DNA of 64,000 nt from Pseudoscleropodium purum (Eukaryota; Streptophyta; Bryopsida; Hypnales; Brachytheciaceae). A program made the translations under genes and the position numbers. The stretch lies in contig OZ017796.1 in assembly GCA_963969395.1 (NCBI GenBank), positions 20,338,501 to 20,402,500 of the forward strand, written 5' to 3'. Below are positions 25,978-37,600 of the stretch, piece after piece; the first letter of the stretch is position 1, and the number at the start of each line of letters is the position of its first letter. The notes under the pieces were generated by a model. The model saw only the letters and a program-made list of their open reading frames with translations, did not search any database and was not told where the DNA came from.

Positions 25978-26530
25978 ATGGCGTTCGGGAAACGTAGCAG
26001 AGTCGGGACACCTGCAGTTGGAGTGGTTGCGCCGAGGAACCGTGGTTGGAGAACCATGGGACGCCGCAAGAGAGGCGCGGCTTCCACCATTGCGTCGAAC
26101 AAGGTCTTCGGTGGGTCGAAAACAAAGATGGCAGACATGAGTGCAGCAAGTGGAAGGCGAATGGCTGTTGCTGGTGCCATCATCGGTGAGAAGTTCGCAT
26201 ACTTGGGTGCGAATATGAAGCTCGGATTGTACACCATTTCACATCCCCTGCATCCTCTCCGGCGCGTTGCCGCGAAAGAGCGGAACGTGAATGTCAAGGC
26301 TGCTGCCTCAGGTAACTGAAACCCTAATCGCTTGAACTCATTTAATTGCAGAGCTGGCAAATGTTTTGACCACCTCGGTCATGTTGAATCGTACTGGTTT
26401 ACTGACTTCGATCCAAATCGTTGTTGCAGAACGGAAGAGACAGAAAATGGCACGGGCTGTGGATGTGGAGATGCGGAAGAGGGCCATCGTGCGAGAAAGG
26501 CGGGCTGCTCGCCTGCAAACAGCTCTCTAA
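25978..26530 (+). CDS. small basic protein of unknown function, two exons
   Basis: Exons 25978-26311 and 26352-26530 join to 513 nt, 170 residues. Without splicing the frame stops at once (GGT AAC TGA). With the 40-nt intron removed it continues through 59 more codons of coherent Arg/Lys/Ala-rich sequence (ELANVLTTSVMLNR, then MRKRAIVRERRAARLQTAL) to TAA. The N-terminal part is rich in Gly, Arg and Lys (GRRKRGAASTIASNK), with a hydrophobic-glycine stretch (MAVAGAIIGEKFAYLG) in the middle, and the C-terminus looks like a basic helix. I do not recognise the family. The charge would suit nucleic-acid binding or a mitochondrial or nuclear location, but that is guesswork. A TATA box upstream supports a real promoter. 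Confidence 0.65.
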
Positions 26531-27908
26531 AGGACTTGCTGCCATGGCCAGTGCAACACTCCAATTCATGTCGACTGTTGCAACAAATGATATTGATCAT
26601 TGTTGATGTTGTTATGGTCTCGTAGCTGAGAGGATGAAATATCCAGAGCTTGTGGCTAATTTAAGTTGCCTTCAGGGGCCATCTGTATTCTATATGGAGA
26701 TTGTTCAGGTGTACTAGTAGCTTGTTTACTTCGAGTTCAGCTTGGTCATTTCGATGGCGAAAATGTATTTTACAGTAGCATTCAATCAAACATTACTTTT
26801 GTGAGTTTCTGCACATTCTGTTTTTTCTGAAACTTGGATCGATCCAGTGTGCACTGCAGTACTGTCTTCACCATTCTACTGTTGAATTTCAACTGCGGCA
26901 CAGTATAGTACCATCTTCTGGAAACAGAAGGTTTGGGATTTTTTAATTAAGGTTGAGAGGTAGGAAATGAAGGTATGGCGATCCAGAAGCTTGCGTCTAA
27001 TGACACTCATCCATGGAGTAGTTTCTTCCATGAATTGCTTCGTGGTCCCATTTTGCTTTTTATAATCTGCTTCTTCCAGCGATTGTTTCTGTTTGTGTCA
27101 GATGAATATGTCCATTTACTGTGATCTATGGGATAGTCATTGTTCTGAAGAAGGAATTCCTTCCAATTGCGCAGACGGGTACTCATCTTTCACATGTAAT
27201 GTCCTTCATTTTACCCTACATTCTGCAATGTCTGTTGTTAATATGTTGGTTTTGGAATGTTTGAGTGATGCCAGATGATTGAATCGTCTTTCCATTTGAA
27301 TGTTCACACAATGTCTTCAATGCGTGTATGCAAATGCTATCACTGTCCGTTCTTGAACCTGGACCTTTCAATAGGTTGACAGAAACTGACATTCCAATTC
27401 TTCGTTGGAAGCGAATAAGTACCAGAGTGAATTTTAATTTGTTGCAATTGTAATTATAACTCAAGACAGTCCATCTGGTACTGTTCAGTTTGAACAATAA
27501 ATAAAAGGAGTACAAAACCTATATTCCCCTGTCAAAGATTCTTTCAATCTTCAGAACTCAAGCTGAACTGAGGCTGCGTAATTCAATCTACAGTTTTGTA
27601 AAACAAACAACAGTTGGGTGGGGTTCCAAGTAAAACTAAGCTAGAACTCGACAGACACGAAAGTCATCAATTCGAAAATTGAAGTCGGTCAGCTGCATGC
27701 ATAATTATGCATATATGGCTACAACAGATCATTACATTGCTACTGGTACGACAGATCGATAATTAAATAATACATTAACGAATTAAACCAGTGAGTTTCA
27801 AAAACTCATACTCCGCAGGGACAAGCTAGTAAGCATTATGTGAAACTCGCAACGGTACTGTAGTCATATATGTATGCATGCACACTATGATTAATATGAA
27901 TTCCTCGA
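26531..27908. other. convergent 3' region
   Basis: Lies between the stop codons of the plus-strand small gene and the minus-strand B3 gene. It should hold both 3' untranslated regions. An AATAAATAAA stretch near 27496 could serve polyadenylation on the plus strand. No other gene seen. Confidence 0.45.
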
Positions 27909-30900
27909 TCAGCCTGACCGGGCTGGCATGTTGTCGATGTTGGTGGTGCGACTGTCTGATTCATCTTCAGTGCCACTGGCGGGGGGTATCTCTGGCGCAG
28001 AGACTTTTGAATCGTCTAGCAAATTGTCGTCTTTAGTTTTCTTCTGTCCACAAACTACCTGCAGTATTCAGGTTGATCCAAAAATATTTCAGCAGGGACC
28101 AAAGACATCAGGCAGTAAGAAATTATTCATTGACTACAATAATGGTTCCACTGTCGTTTCACGATATTTAATTTCTGGTGAAACGACGGGCTTAATTATC
28201 TACCCAATTATTTCATAGTGTAGACATCACTTTTCATTCCAATCAACTGAAGACATTTAAGTCAATTGAAGAATTAAAGAATTAAACGAAAATGTAGTTG
28301 TTTTAACAGTGTAAACAAGACAGAACCAAGAAGTACTCCTGAGTAACATGTGTGAAGCATATATTAATATGCTTCGGAACCTGATCGAGGATGTTAGAAG
28401 ACAAGTCCATGTCGAGAATGGCATGCCACAGCTTTAATATATTTCGACAGCCAGATATATTTCGATCCCCGGAAGCTAAGGAGTACAACAGAGAAGACCG
28501 ACTCTTGTTAGAGAACTTCTGCGAAAGCGCAAATAACCAAATCTTCAATTTGAACACTTATATAAGTCAATTGTATCACTCACTATGATCAAGCTATTGA
28601 AACGCCGATTTCGTTACACTGTCAGATACTCACGACATTGGCAAAATTTCAAGGCGAGCAGTTAATTTGGAACATAAATCTATACCAGTCATAGTCTTCA
28701 GAGTTTTTTGCAGCTGAATTGTCGAGTTCATTGAATTGACCAGTGCAATTCTGGGACCCAAAAATTGTGACATTCGACTACAAAAATCTCTAATAAGTAG
28801 AGCTGATAGAGATTTACAGTTCAGAATCTAAACTGAAAGACGCCAAAGTCGTGAAACGCCGCCAATTTAACGAAATTGACATTTTGAGCGTCATATCTTT
28901 CAGAAATCTTAAAGAAAAAATTTCCATTCGCAATGGGATTGCAAATAACCTCCTTGTACCTAGCTGGGGCGAAAGTGTGACCACAGGAAATATCTGTTTT
29001 TTCTCCTGTTATCACAGTAAGGGATTTTTGTGTGTATATAGAATCCCCGTTTCCCCGGTCTCGCTTAGTTTTCCCCTGTGCATAACTTTCCTACGATACC
29101 TGGTCACAACGATCGTACAGAAGGGTTCCCCGTAATATATAGGGAGTCCTCCACATGCATCATGGGATCTTTAGGATGTTTGAAAGTTCCTGAAACATCT
29201 AAATTTTACTGAGAATCCTATAATTACGTCAGTCAATTGTCTCAGTGTGCAGCAGCATTTGATTGGCATGCAAGAATATGTTCGTTTTCATTCTTTTGTT
29301 ATCAAATAATTAATTAACGTGGCAGCTTGGAGCGGATCTAGATAGATAGATCCATCTATATATCAAGCTAGGGTTTATCATTTAGAAACTCACTAGATTC
29401 TTACGAACATCTTCATACACGACGAACACGTCATGTTCGCTCAGGCTATGATACCTGACGAAATCTCCTGCAAGATTCATCAGGGGAACGCCTCATGATC
29501 AGAAGTAGTTAAAACACAGACGTCCTCAGAATGATCCGTCTAACCTCCGTTACTCACTTTCTATACGAAAGTTAATGAAATCTGCACTCAGTTCCTTTTG
29601 ACCTGAAATAAGAAAGGTAAAGTCGTTTGCACATACCAGTGTTTTCAAGCACATACATCCGACTCTTGTTGTTGGTCCAATACCTGTCCGATCCCACCAA
29701 ATTTCAGGAAGTTGTAACGCATGTCAGCATTCCCTCATTTTCCTTGGCTTCATCTTACCACCAGAAGCAACGAATAAGCTAGTGCAGTACTCGACCATTC
29801 TCCAGACTGTACAGTACAGAGTTCGCTTTTTCTGGAGAAATTGAATTAGAAACTTCAATCAATTGGGCGTACTTGAATCGAAAGTGCCAACGCTTCAAGG
29901 CACAGTAATCCTCCATTTCGAGCGCTGCACCCTCCTTGGTGTCTATTTGAGGAAAGGACATACTCTCTGCATCTTTCTGCAAACAATGAATAAAACTAGG
30001 GCTCACAACATCGCACACCGGTGTATGACGTACAAAAAGGTTCGGCGTTAGCCTCAGTCTACGCAGCTGGTAAAATTCTGCAGTATATATACGCATGCAA
30101 TTCATACACGCTGATTAATTATGCAGTATATAATTATATATATTAATTACACGTATTAATAAATAAATAAAACTTTGGTCTGTACTGTTACAACGACGCC
30201 TTGCATGTACTACAATGACCGAAATTTCGAACTATTCTTAATTAGGTTAATCAACTCTGTACCCGCCGTTAAATAAGTAATTAACAGTCAACCTCGTAGC
30301 TCAAAAGCAGCTCTTCCATAATATCTTCTCTTCGACGGTGGGGTTAAGCTTCTGCAAATCTGCAATGAAGTTCGGGTTGGGCATGGCCATTAGATCGAAT
30401 TGAGCCATGCCTTCACCTCAGTCACGTGTTAGGGTAAATACTGTGACATTGAAGTACAGATAACAATCATCACACTCAGAGTGACTCAAACTTGCCTTTG
30501 GGATGATGATTCTGCCCAGCTCCCCAACGTCCGACAAGGTGAGCCCTTTGTGCACCACCAATTTCAACGGGGGAATCCATCCACGATCACCCTACAATTT
30601 GCAAACAAGCCTAGATAATATCTCAATATATTACTGTTGCCTTGCACACACGCATCCATCTTTCTTAGAACACTAACAATTCTCTATATGAATGAATGTC
30701 CACTACCCTTGCAAGCTCTAGACAATTCAACGGAATGCCCAAATTTGGAACCCTAAAACGAAAGACAGAGCTAGCACAGTTATTCCACCCACCTGAACAT
30801 CATCATGAGTCTCCGAAAACCCGGAACGTTTCCGCTTGAGGAATCCCAGACTGGGCCTCTTCTCCAGAGACGAAGCAGCGGCGACAGGACTACTCCCACT

Positions 30901-31458
30901 GTTTTTGGTAGGCGATGGACTTGCAGCCTGACTTTGAGAGATTAAGCTGGAGAGGTGATCGGAGACCGTGCGTGTGATTTGCGACTCGAACATGGTCATC
31001 TCGGCGTCGAGTTTGGTTTCCGAGCAAGGGCTGCTTCCGAACCGGTACAGGCGCCGATCAGTGCCCCATCGCGGACTGGACGTCAAGCTCCGTTTCAAGC
31101 CCTCTCGATGGGGGAGCGGTTGCTGCTCCAGCGACTGTCCGGGAACCCCAAGGCCGGCAGCCGATCCTCCTGCACCCCGACCACCCATGGACAAGTCCGC
31201 GGTCAGCCCTTTCAGGCGCGCTGGCGCGCCTATCAAGCTGGTGGGCGCTCCGTGACCGGGAACCGCCCCACTCCAGGGTGACATCCACGTCTCGTCGGGC
31301 GCATTGGGCGTCGGCAACCACGACGGCGCCCACTCGGACCCGCGCAAGGAGCTGCTCCCCGCTTGGTGGGGCTGCTGCTGCTGATCCGGACGCCCACCCG
31401 CGTCCACCGGGCGCGCGCGCGACGGCTTCAGCCCACTCCACGCGTGGTCTGTCGCCAT
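27909..31458 (-). CDS. B3-domain transcription factor, ABI3/FUS3/LEC2-like
   Basis: Six exons, 31458-30793, 30591-30496, 29976-29873, 29683-29637, 29467-29394 and 28058-27909, join to 1137 nt, 378 residues. Exon 1 (222 residues) is low-complexity and rich in Pro, Ser and Gly, with a basic KRKRSGF end that could act as a nuclear signal. Residues about 230-329 form a complete B3 DNA-binding domain: LSDVGELGRIIIPKKDAE, RWHFRFKYWTNNKSRMYVL, ENTGDFVRYHSL and DVFVVYEDV. The spacing and the SDVG.LGRI.(I/L)PKKDAE block match the ABI3/FUS3/LEC2 group, which binds RY (CATGCA) elements in seed plants. The C-terminal tail (VVCGQKKTKDDNLL) is acidic and Ser/Thr-rich. Exon 2 ends in a GC donor (AAG|GCAAGT). 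The last intron is 1.3 kb and could hide an extra exon. The N-terminus lacks recognisable B1/B2 motifs of ABI3. Confidence 0.85.
28852..28880 (+). repeat. solo copy of a CGCC..TTTAACGAAAT element
   Basis: This 29-bp stretch in the last B3 intron matches an arm of the hairpin at 50883-51008 in about 22 of 29 positions (core CGCCAATTTAACGAAATT). No inverted partner is visible nearby. Confidence 0.4.
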
Positions 31459-32825
31459 TCAATGCTAACTCTGTTTCTCTCTCACACACACTTTCACACA
31501 CACATGCGCGCACTTCTCGATCTCACGCTTGTCTAGCTTCCCGCCGCCGTCACTCCTAACCTCTACACCGTTACCATACATTCACCAAGCCACGGCCACA
31601 TCCAAGGCGCAGCCAGCCGGCCAGGCGTCATCACGCACACACACCCACACGCACACCCACAACCCAACAGCGCGCATGATCCCATCTCACTTTCACCACG
31701 GCAGCGGCTCTCTAGCCCAGCGCATTCCGATGCCAGAGAACATTCACTCATTTAGTGGGACCCAAATCGATCACTCAACCAAGCATGCAAGCTTCACTTC
31801 GCAACTACCGATGGAAGCTTAAAAAGATCAGTAGCCAGCCCGGATTATTTTTCCCGGCGTGGAACTAGCTTCCATTGATACTAACATTTTACACAGCACA
31901 CACCTGACCAAGTACATCTTCAATCGAAGCAAGCAAGAGCCTGGGTCGATCGATCGATCGATCGACGTGTATGACTTCGGACGAAGTGCAGGTGCGCACC
32001 GGCCGGAGAGAAAAAAGATCAGTGTCTATAATACGAATTCGAGGCGACGGGGAGGAGTCGTCGGTAAGGGTTGCGTCTGAGCCAACTTCAGTGGCTACGA
32101 AGCCGAGCCTTTGCCCAGCCTGTGAGAGAGATCACGGTAGGTTATTACAATACGTAGCTACTTCAGATACTTACTTAACTTACAGAGTACCGGTACTTAC
32201 TTAAGTTACTGCAAATTGCCGCGGCAGTGAGTGTCGTCAGTGGCCAGGAACCGATGGGGGTGGGTCCATGCACGCAGAACTGAAGCTGCCGATTGGGCAA
32301 CAAATATCTGGTTCAGGGTGACTAGACCAAGGAAACTCTTGCACGCTGTCTTTTGTCAGGTCCAAAAGGGAGCACTCATCGATGCAATCTCGTGTTGTAG
32401 ATTCTTCTTTTGGCTCGGCACTCAACAAGATCGATCGAGCTCAGCTCAGTTACGACGTCCCCCGCCGCAGTAAATTACTGGAGTACTCACATCCCTTGCA
32501 AAATTCCAATCCGCTCCAGATGGGGGAATGGAATAATTTAAGCTTACCCTCCCTCAGTTTGTGGAAGTTAAGCTTTCTTTACAAGAGCAGGAATTTGGAT
32601 CAGTCTCGGAAAGCCAGGGCAGGCCCTTGTGCGGCCACAGTTTTTCAATCAGACCTTTGGCCTCAGTGTACGAGGAGAATCGGCAGTGAAGGAAGATGAG
32701 CCCATTCACTTCCCCAAATTGTCGGTTCCAAATCAAAACTTCACGCATATTGCAAGTGTATGGACTATGGACTGTTCACCCATTCGAATAAGGTAGACAA
32801 GCAAGCCTATTCCAAGTATAACTTA
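31459..32825. other. upstream region of the B3 gene
   Basis: The first 250 bp hold CA-rich microsatellites (about 31485-31505 and 31635-31665). A (TCGA)n tract sits at about 31948-31967. A short minus-strand frame at 32748-32554 (EVNGLIFLHCRFSSYTEA) has protein-like composition but no donor, acceptor or recognisable family. It may be an exon relic. Confidence 0.4.
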
Positions 32826-33236
32826 GAGCATCGCCACCCATTCCCCCCAAACAGGGCTGGGGAAATGGGATGGCCGGGCCCTCAGCTCCGGGCCGGGTTC
32901 ATTCACCACCCATCCTTGCCCTCAAGGACACAAAGGAAGACAATTGCAAGCCCGATTGCAAGCATTGATGATTTGTGATTATAAAGAGCCAATCAACATG
33001 AGAGTTGATTAAAAGAAATGGCACACAAACCAACAAATCCGACAAGATCAAGCAAAAGTCAAAGCATGGCGGGGCGGGTGGCAAGGACACTCTCTAGCGT
33101 TTAGAGAGAGAATTTTGGAGGGACTAGTCCCTTTGGTCCCTTGCCCACAAATAGGTGGCTGACTTTTTTTGGTTGGCCCCACCTAGAGTCCTAGACTCTA
33201 GGCCAAGAGCTTGACCATGAATGGGTGGTGATGCTC
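32826..33236. mobile_element. PIF/Harbinger-like MITE, 411 bp
   Basis: The left end GAGCATCGCCACCCATTC and the inverted right end GAGCATCACCACCCATTC match at 17 of 18 positions. TTA flanks both sides (32823-32825 and 33237-33239), the 3-bp duplication typical of PIF/Harbinger. There is no transposase, so it is non-autonomous. A 21-bp palindrome lies inside at 33182-33202. Confidence 0.85.
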
Positions 33237-33239
33237 TTA

Positions 33240-34309
33240 CTACTCTAATTAGCAATCTAAATACTTGGGTACCAACTCCAAGAAGGGCATATCTTCTTCA
33301 CAGGTGTGCACTTATTTCACAAATCAAACCCAAGTGAAATTATAATTTTCCAATGAAAATTGTGATTTCTATGAATTTTTGAAGTGATGAGCCCTAGATT
33401 TGTAAAATTGATCATTGAATGGAGTCATGAACATCCCATAAACAACGTGTAATGCCAAATCTAGCTTTCTAGGTAGATTTTTCATCATTCTATTAGATGG
33501 TCGGAAATGCATTATAACTCATAACACAACCCCTCCTACACATTGAGATTTTCAAAAAGTACAAATATGCACATTTGTGATGAACTATTAGACTTGGCAT
33601 TATGTCCCATAATGCTCTTCAACTTTCCAATTCTCAAGCAATATCTTATCACAATTGCTTTCTCGTGTATCCAATAGTACTCAAGTATTCACCATTAAAG
33701 AATTGACACATTACTACCCTTGTTGACATTAATGCAATGGCTTTGTCAAATAATTAATAGATTTAGGGCCAAAAGTAGGATGACAGAAATAGGTTCAAAA
33801 TTGGAAATGGATTGACTTACCTTAATCCCTAAGCGCCGAGCTCATATTCACTAAAATCCAAACCCTTTTCAATTTATTCAAATCAAACTATTACTTAAAA
33901 ACCCAAAGCTAAATGGAAAAAGACACATCCTTTGACTATACCAATGAAAAGAGTATAACAGTCAATTAAAAAAATCTTCAATTTGGAAAGGCCATATTTG
34001 AAGCACTGAAGTGCTTAGAAGTTAAACTTATCATCACTATCCAAACTATGACATTTAGACCATAAAGTAATACAAAAGTTCTTCATGGCTTAACCCCTAA
34101 ATGCTCAAAGCACTATATTTTGGTGTGCACTAAACTTTGAAGTTGTGTAAAATATTACCAAAGTGCTACTTTGGCAATTTTCCTAGCTAAATATCCTTCA
34201 AATTCTATTAAAATTTAATCATGAAAAATCTGATTTTGAAAAAAATTGTTCAAGGTTTTTCTATTAATGACTTTGTACAAGGGTGTCCATTGCAAGTCTT
34301 GCTTTTTAG
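33240..34309. other. AT-rich spacer with one small MITE
   Basis: No coding structure. Holds the MITE at 33450-33602 and a TTAACCCCTAA motif at 34090-34100. Confidence 0.6.
33450..33602. mobile_element. small TIR element (TAATGCCAA family), copy 1, 153 bp
   Basis: Starts TAATGCCAAATCTA and ends with the inverse of TAATGCCAAGTCTA. Its reverse complement aligns along its length with 41991-42144, for example the shared ATCTAATAGTTCATCACAAA-type block. No unambiguous target-site duplication was found, so no superfamily is assigned. Confidence 0.75.
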
Positions 34310-34611
34310 CAGGGTTGACAGGACAGTCAGACATCCGGAACATCCGGACGCGGACGCTGTATCCGCAACGTCCGCTGACATTTGTGGTCCCAGTGGACGC
34401 AGCGTCCGCCGGGACCGCCCCGTCCGCTTCAACCGCCCTGTTTCCGCCCGACCGCCCTACCCAAACTACCCCGCCTCGCCCTGCCCGTCCGCCTTCCGAC
34501 GGCGGGAGGGACGCTGCGTCCGCTGGCGTCCGTGAGGACGGACGTCCGAACGTCCGGACGTCCGGGTTACGGACGCTATTTTGGGGCGGACATACTAATT
34601 TGTCAACCCTG
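34310..34611. mobile_element. hAT-like MITE, family A, copy 1 (302 bp)
   Basis: Begins CAGGGTTGACA and ends TGTCAACCCTG, a perfect 11-bp terminal inverted repeat. CTTTTTAG flanks both sides (34302-34309 and 34612-34619), an 8-bp target-site duplication as made by hAT transposases. The interior is very GC-rich and full of GGACG/CGTCC motifs, in sharp contrast to its AT-rich surroundings. No coding capacity for a transposase. Confidence 0.92.
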
Positions 34612-37600
34612 CTTTTTAGTGTTTGAGGATCATGGAGATGAGCCTCAAATACACTAAAGGTTGAGGGAAAAAACACATTGAAAATTCACTTAAATTGTAG
34701 TGTAGATTTTGATAAGTTGTAAATTAATTATGTTTGTGCATATTTTTTTTCTTTAGCTTAATTTTTTAATTTTTTATGACCTCAATTTTAGATTTGACAT
34801 GTAAAAAATATTAGATTAAAAGTCTTCAAATCACTTTTATAGCCGATTTTAACACCTTCTTGATCAAAGATTTAAATCTTTCAATCCATAAGTAATATTG
34901 TTTTATTTTATTTCCTATAAGATCCATAGCAAATTTAGTTTGAATTCATATAGTTATAATTTTTTTAATTTGATAAAATTAATCAAAATTTAGACCTTTT
35001 GTTGAGTTTTGAACAAATTCCAAAAAGCTATAAAAATACCTTAGGCATTTAGGGGTTAAGATATACATTGATAGTAAAAACATGGGACTCTAAGCTAGTC
35101 AAGTTTAAATAATGACTCATGATTTTTGACAAAAAACTATTGTCTTTATTCCCATAGTTTTTCAATGAACTTGTCTTCAATCAATTCAATATATAAGAAG
35201 AATTGGTAGTTAAGATGAATGAGTTTACTTTCCAAAATTGTTAATTCCTAATCAAAACCTTAAACAAATTCCAAGTCACTAGTATGAATACCCAATAATT
35301 AACATCATTGTCTAAAATGCAACTTACACCTACATTTGAACAAAAAAGGAACATATAACTCAAATGATGTTGACACAAAATGTACACAATCAAAACATGA
35401 GAGTTAGGAGAGTTTAGTGTTGATTTTTGATAAACCTACAAACAATAGTTGGAAAATCCATCACTTATTTAAATTAGGTATGCAAATAATGCAAGCTAAT
35501 GTGTGATGGAACCTTCTTTCACTTGCTAATAAATTCTACTAAAATAATGCATATTCAATAACAGTAGGTATACTTAGTTGCATTTTGTACAAACAATAAT
35601 TGAAGAATGTCAATAAATCACTGATTTATTATAAATTAAAATTATGTATATTGGTTGGTAGATAATTGCAAGAATGACTTGTGGATTTTATTCTACTTTG
35701 GCTTGATTTTGTCTGGTACATACTATAACTATGACCTTTTAGGAAAAAATATTCAAAAGTAAAATAAATTAAGGATAAACTAAAAATAACATATCACAAA
35801 AATTTGAGACTTAAAAAAATGTAGCTAAAAAGTTATTCATAAAACAAAGTGATAAAAAATTTGAACAAAATAAACACTTTGACATTTTAATTTGCAAAAA
35901 ATAGAAAAAATAATTTACCAAAAAACAAAAAATTGACCATTTGTGATGAGATTTCACTAAAAGAATGATCTTGAATTCAGCTTCAATCATAGTTAGAAGT
36001 GCATGCAGAAGGGATCCTTTTGGGAATCCTTATTTGGATAGATGTGGAGGACATAAAATAAATATTTTTAAATATCTTTTAGTAGGAACATGCCCTTCTA
36101 TTGTAGAAATAAACCACAAAAATCAATTTAGCTTTAAATCATTAAATTTGAATATTCTATATAGTATTCAAAAACCTCAAACTCAAACACGTGACAAATT
36201 AGAAAGATTTTCTGTAAAACATAAAATGATTTTGAAATTTTTTTGGAAAAATATGTGATATGATTACACTCAAAAACAATCATCTCCAATAAAAATTTCA
36301 AATTCATGAAAATCATGCCTCAAAACTTATCACAATGGAAAGTTCCATCACTTTCCATGTGATGTAAATTAAATACCAATGTTTCTTGCAAACACCTTAA
36401 TTGGGCTCAAAATTCTACCCAAACTCTTGCTAATTGACCTTCTTTTTTTAATATTTTTTTAGAAGAATATTGGCTTTGGACACGACAGGAAAGGAAGATG
36501 CTTTCTATTGACAAATTAATCATGAATTGATGTAAAAGCTTGGTTTTAGTTGACTCATAGAAGACAAATGATTTCATTTCTAGAAAATGAATGTAAAAAT
36601 GTCACCTATGCACAAAATGAAATAAATATAAACTAAAACATTTTGAAGTTCTAATTTATAGTCATGAGCTTCTCCTTTCAAGGTTAAAACTAAATGTGAA
36701 GAAGTTTAAGTAGACTTCATTGGAAAGGCAAATTAGGCACATCCATTTTTTTTTCAAAATAGATTGATATTGCGTGACTATTTTACCTTTTAGAATAATC
36801 TTTTTAAGATGAAATTAAATTTGGATAATTTGTAAAGCATTGAAAATTGTATGTCTCCAAAATTCAAACCTAGAAAAATTATTACTAAAAGTTATGCATA
36901 AAAAAAAGAATATGGAAAATTCCACGAAAATGGAAATTTTTATTTTTATTTTAAGAAAATAATAATAAATTTTTTTAAATTCAAAAATCCATTTTTCCTA
37001 AATTGAAGGTACTCCAATTCAACCATTTTCATCTTTATGAAAAAAAATTGTATTCACTACATTTGCATAGAAATAGTGCACTTTGAGCTCATATGGAAGG
37101 TGGATAGTTTATTATTTTTAGAAAATATCTTTGAGCTTGTGTAACTTCAATGCGAGTCCTTTTATTTCAATTTTGAACTTCAAATTTTCATTTTTGGTCC
37201 AAAATAGTACTAAACCCCCTCTACATAGCCAATGTAGACATTCAATCAAGAGTTGTTTAAAAATAGTAAATAGTGTTTTTAAATGCAAAAAATAAATCAA
37301 TTTCTACAACTAATTACATATACCTAATTTTCAGATTTCATGTAAAATTGACATATAGTAAAAAAAATTATGAGCAAAAAAAACACATGTCTGAGGTTAA
37401 AGAACAAGATGAGTGTTTTTTACAATCTTCCTTCAAGGTGTAGACATTTTTTGAACTAGAAATGTTATTTTTTGAGGCTATAGTATTCTTTGAATTATGG
37501 AATATTTGCAAGGTAAAATCTTTAAAATCTATACTATAAAAATGTTAAAGAATTAACACAAGAATCTTTCAAAATTATGATGGATGAAAAAACACATTTT

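Noticed and set aside
29779..29872. Read-through continuation of B3 exon 3 to a stop
   Set aside because: Splicing at 29872/29873 to the exon at 29683 restores the canonical WTNNKSRMYVLENTG block; read-through would destroy the B3 domain.
30300..30450. Exon-like segment encoding KLNPTVEEK between B3 exons 2 and 3
   Set aside because: Including it breaks the PKKDAE junction and introduces a stop. Kept only as a possible alternative exon.
31278..31559. GC-rich plus-strand frames opposite B3 exon 1
   Set aside because: Shadows of the Pro/Ser/Gly-rich first exon.
33182..33202. Perfect 21-bp palindrome with CCTAGAGTC arms
   Set aside because: Lies inside the 411-bp MITE; probably internal structure of the element rather than a terminator or operator.
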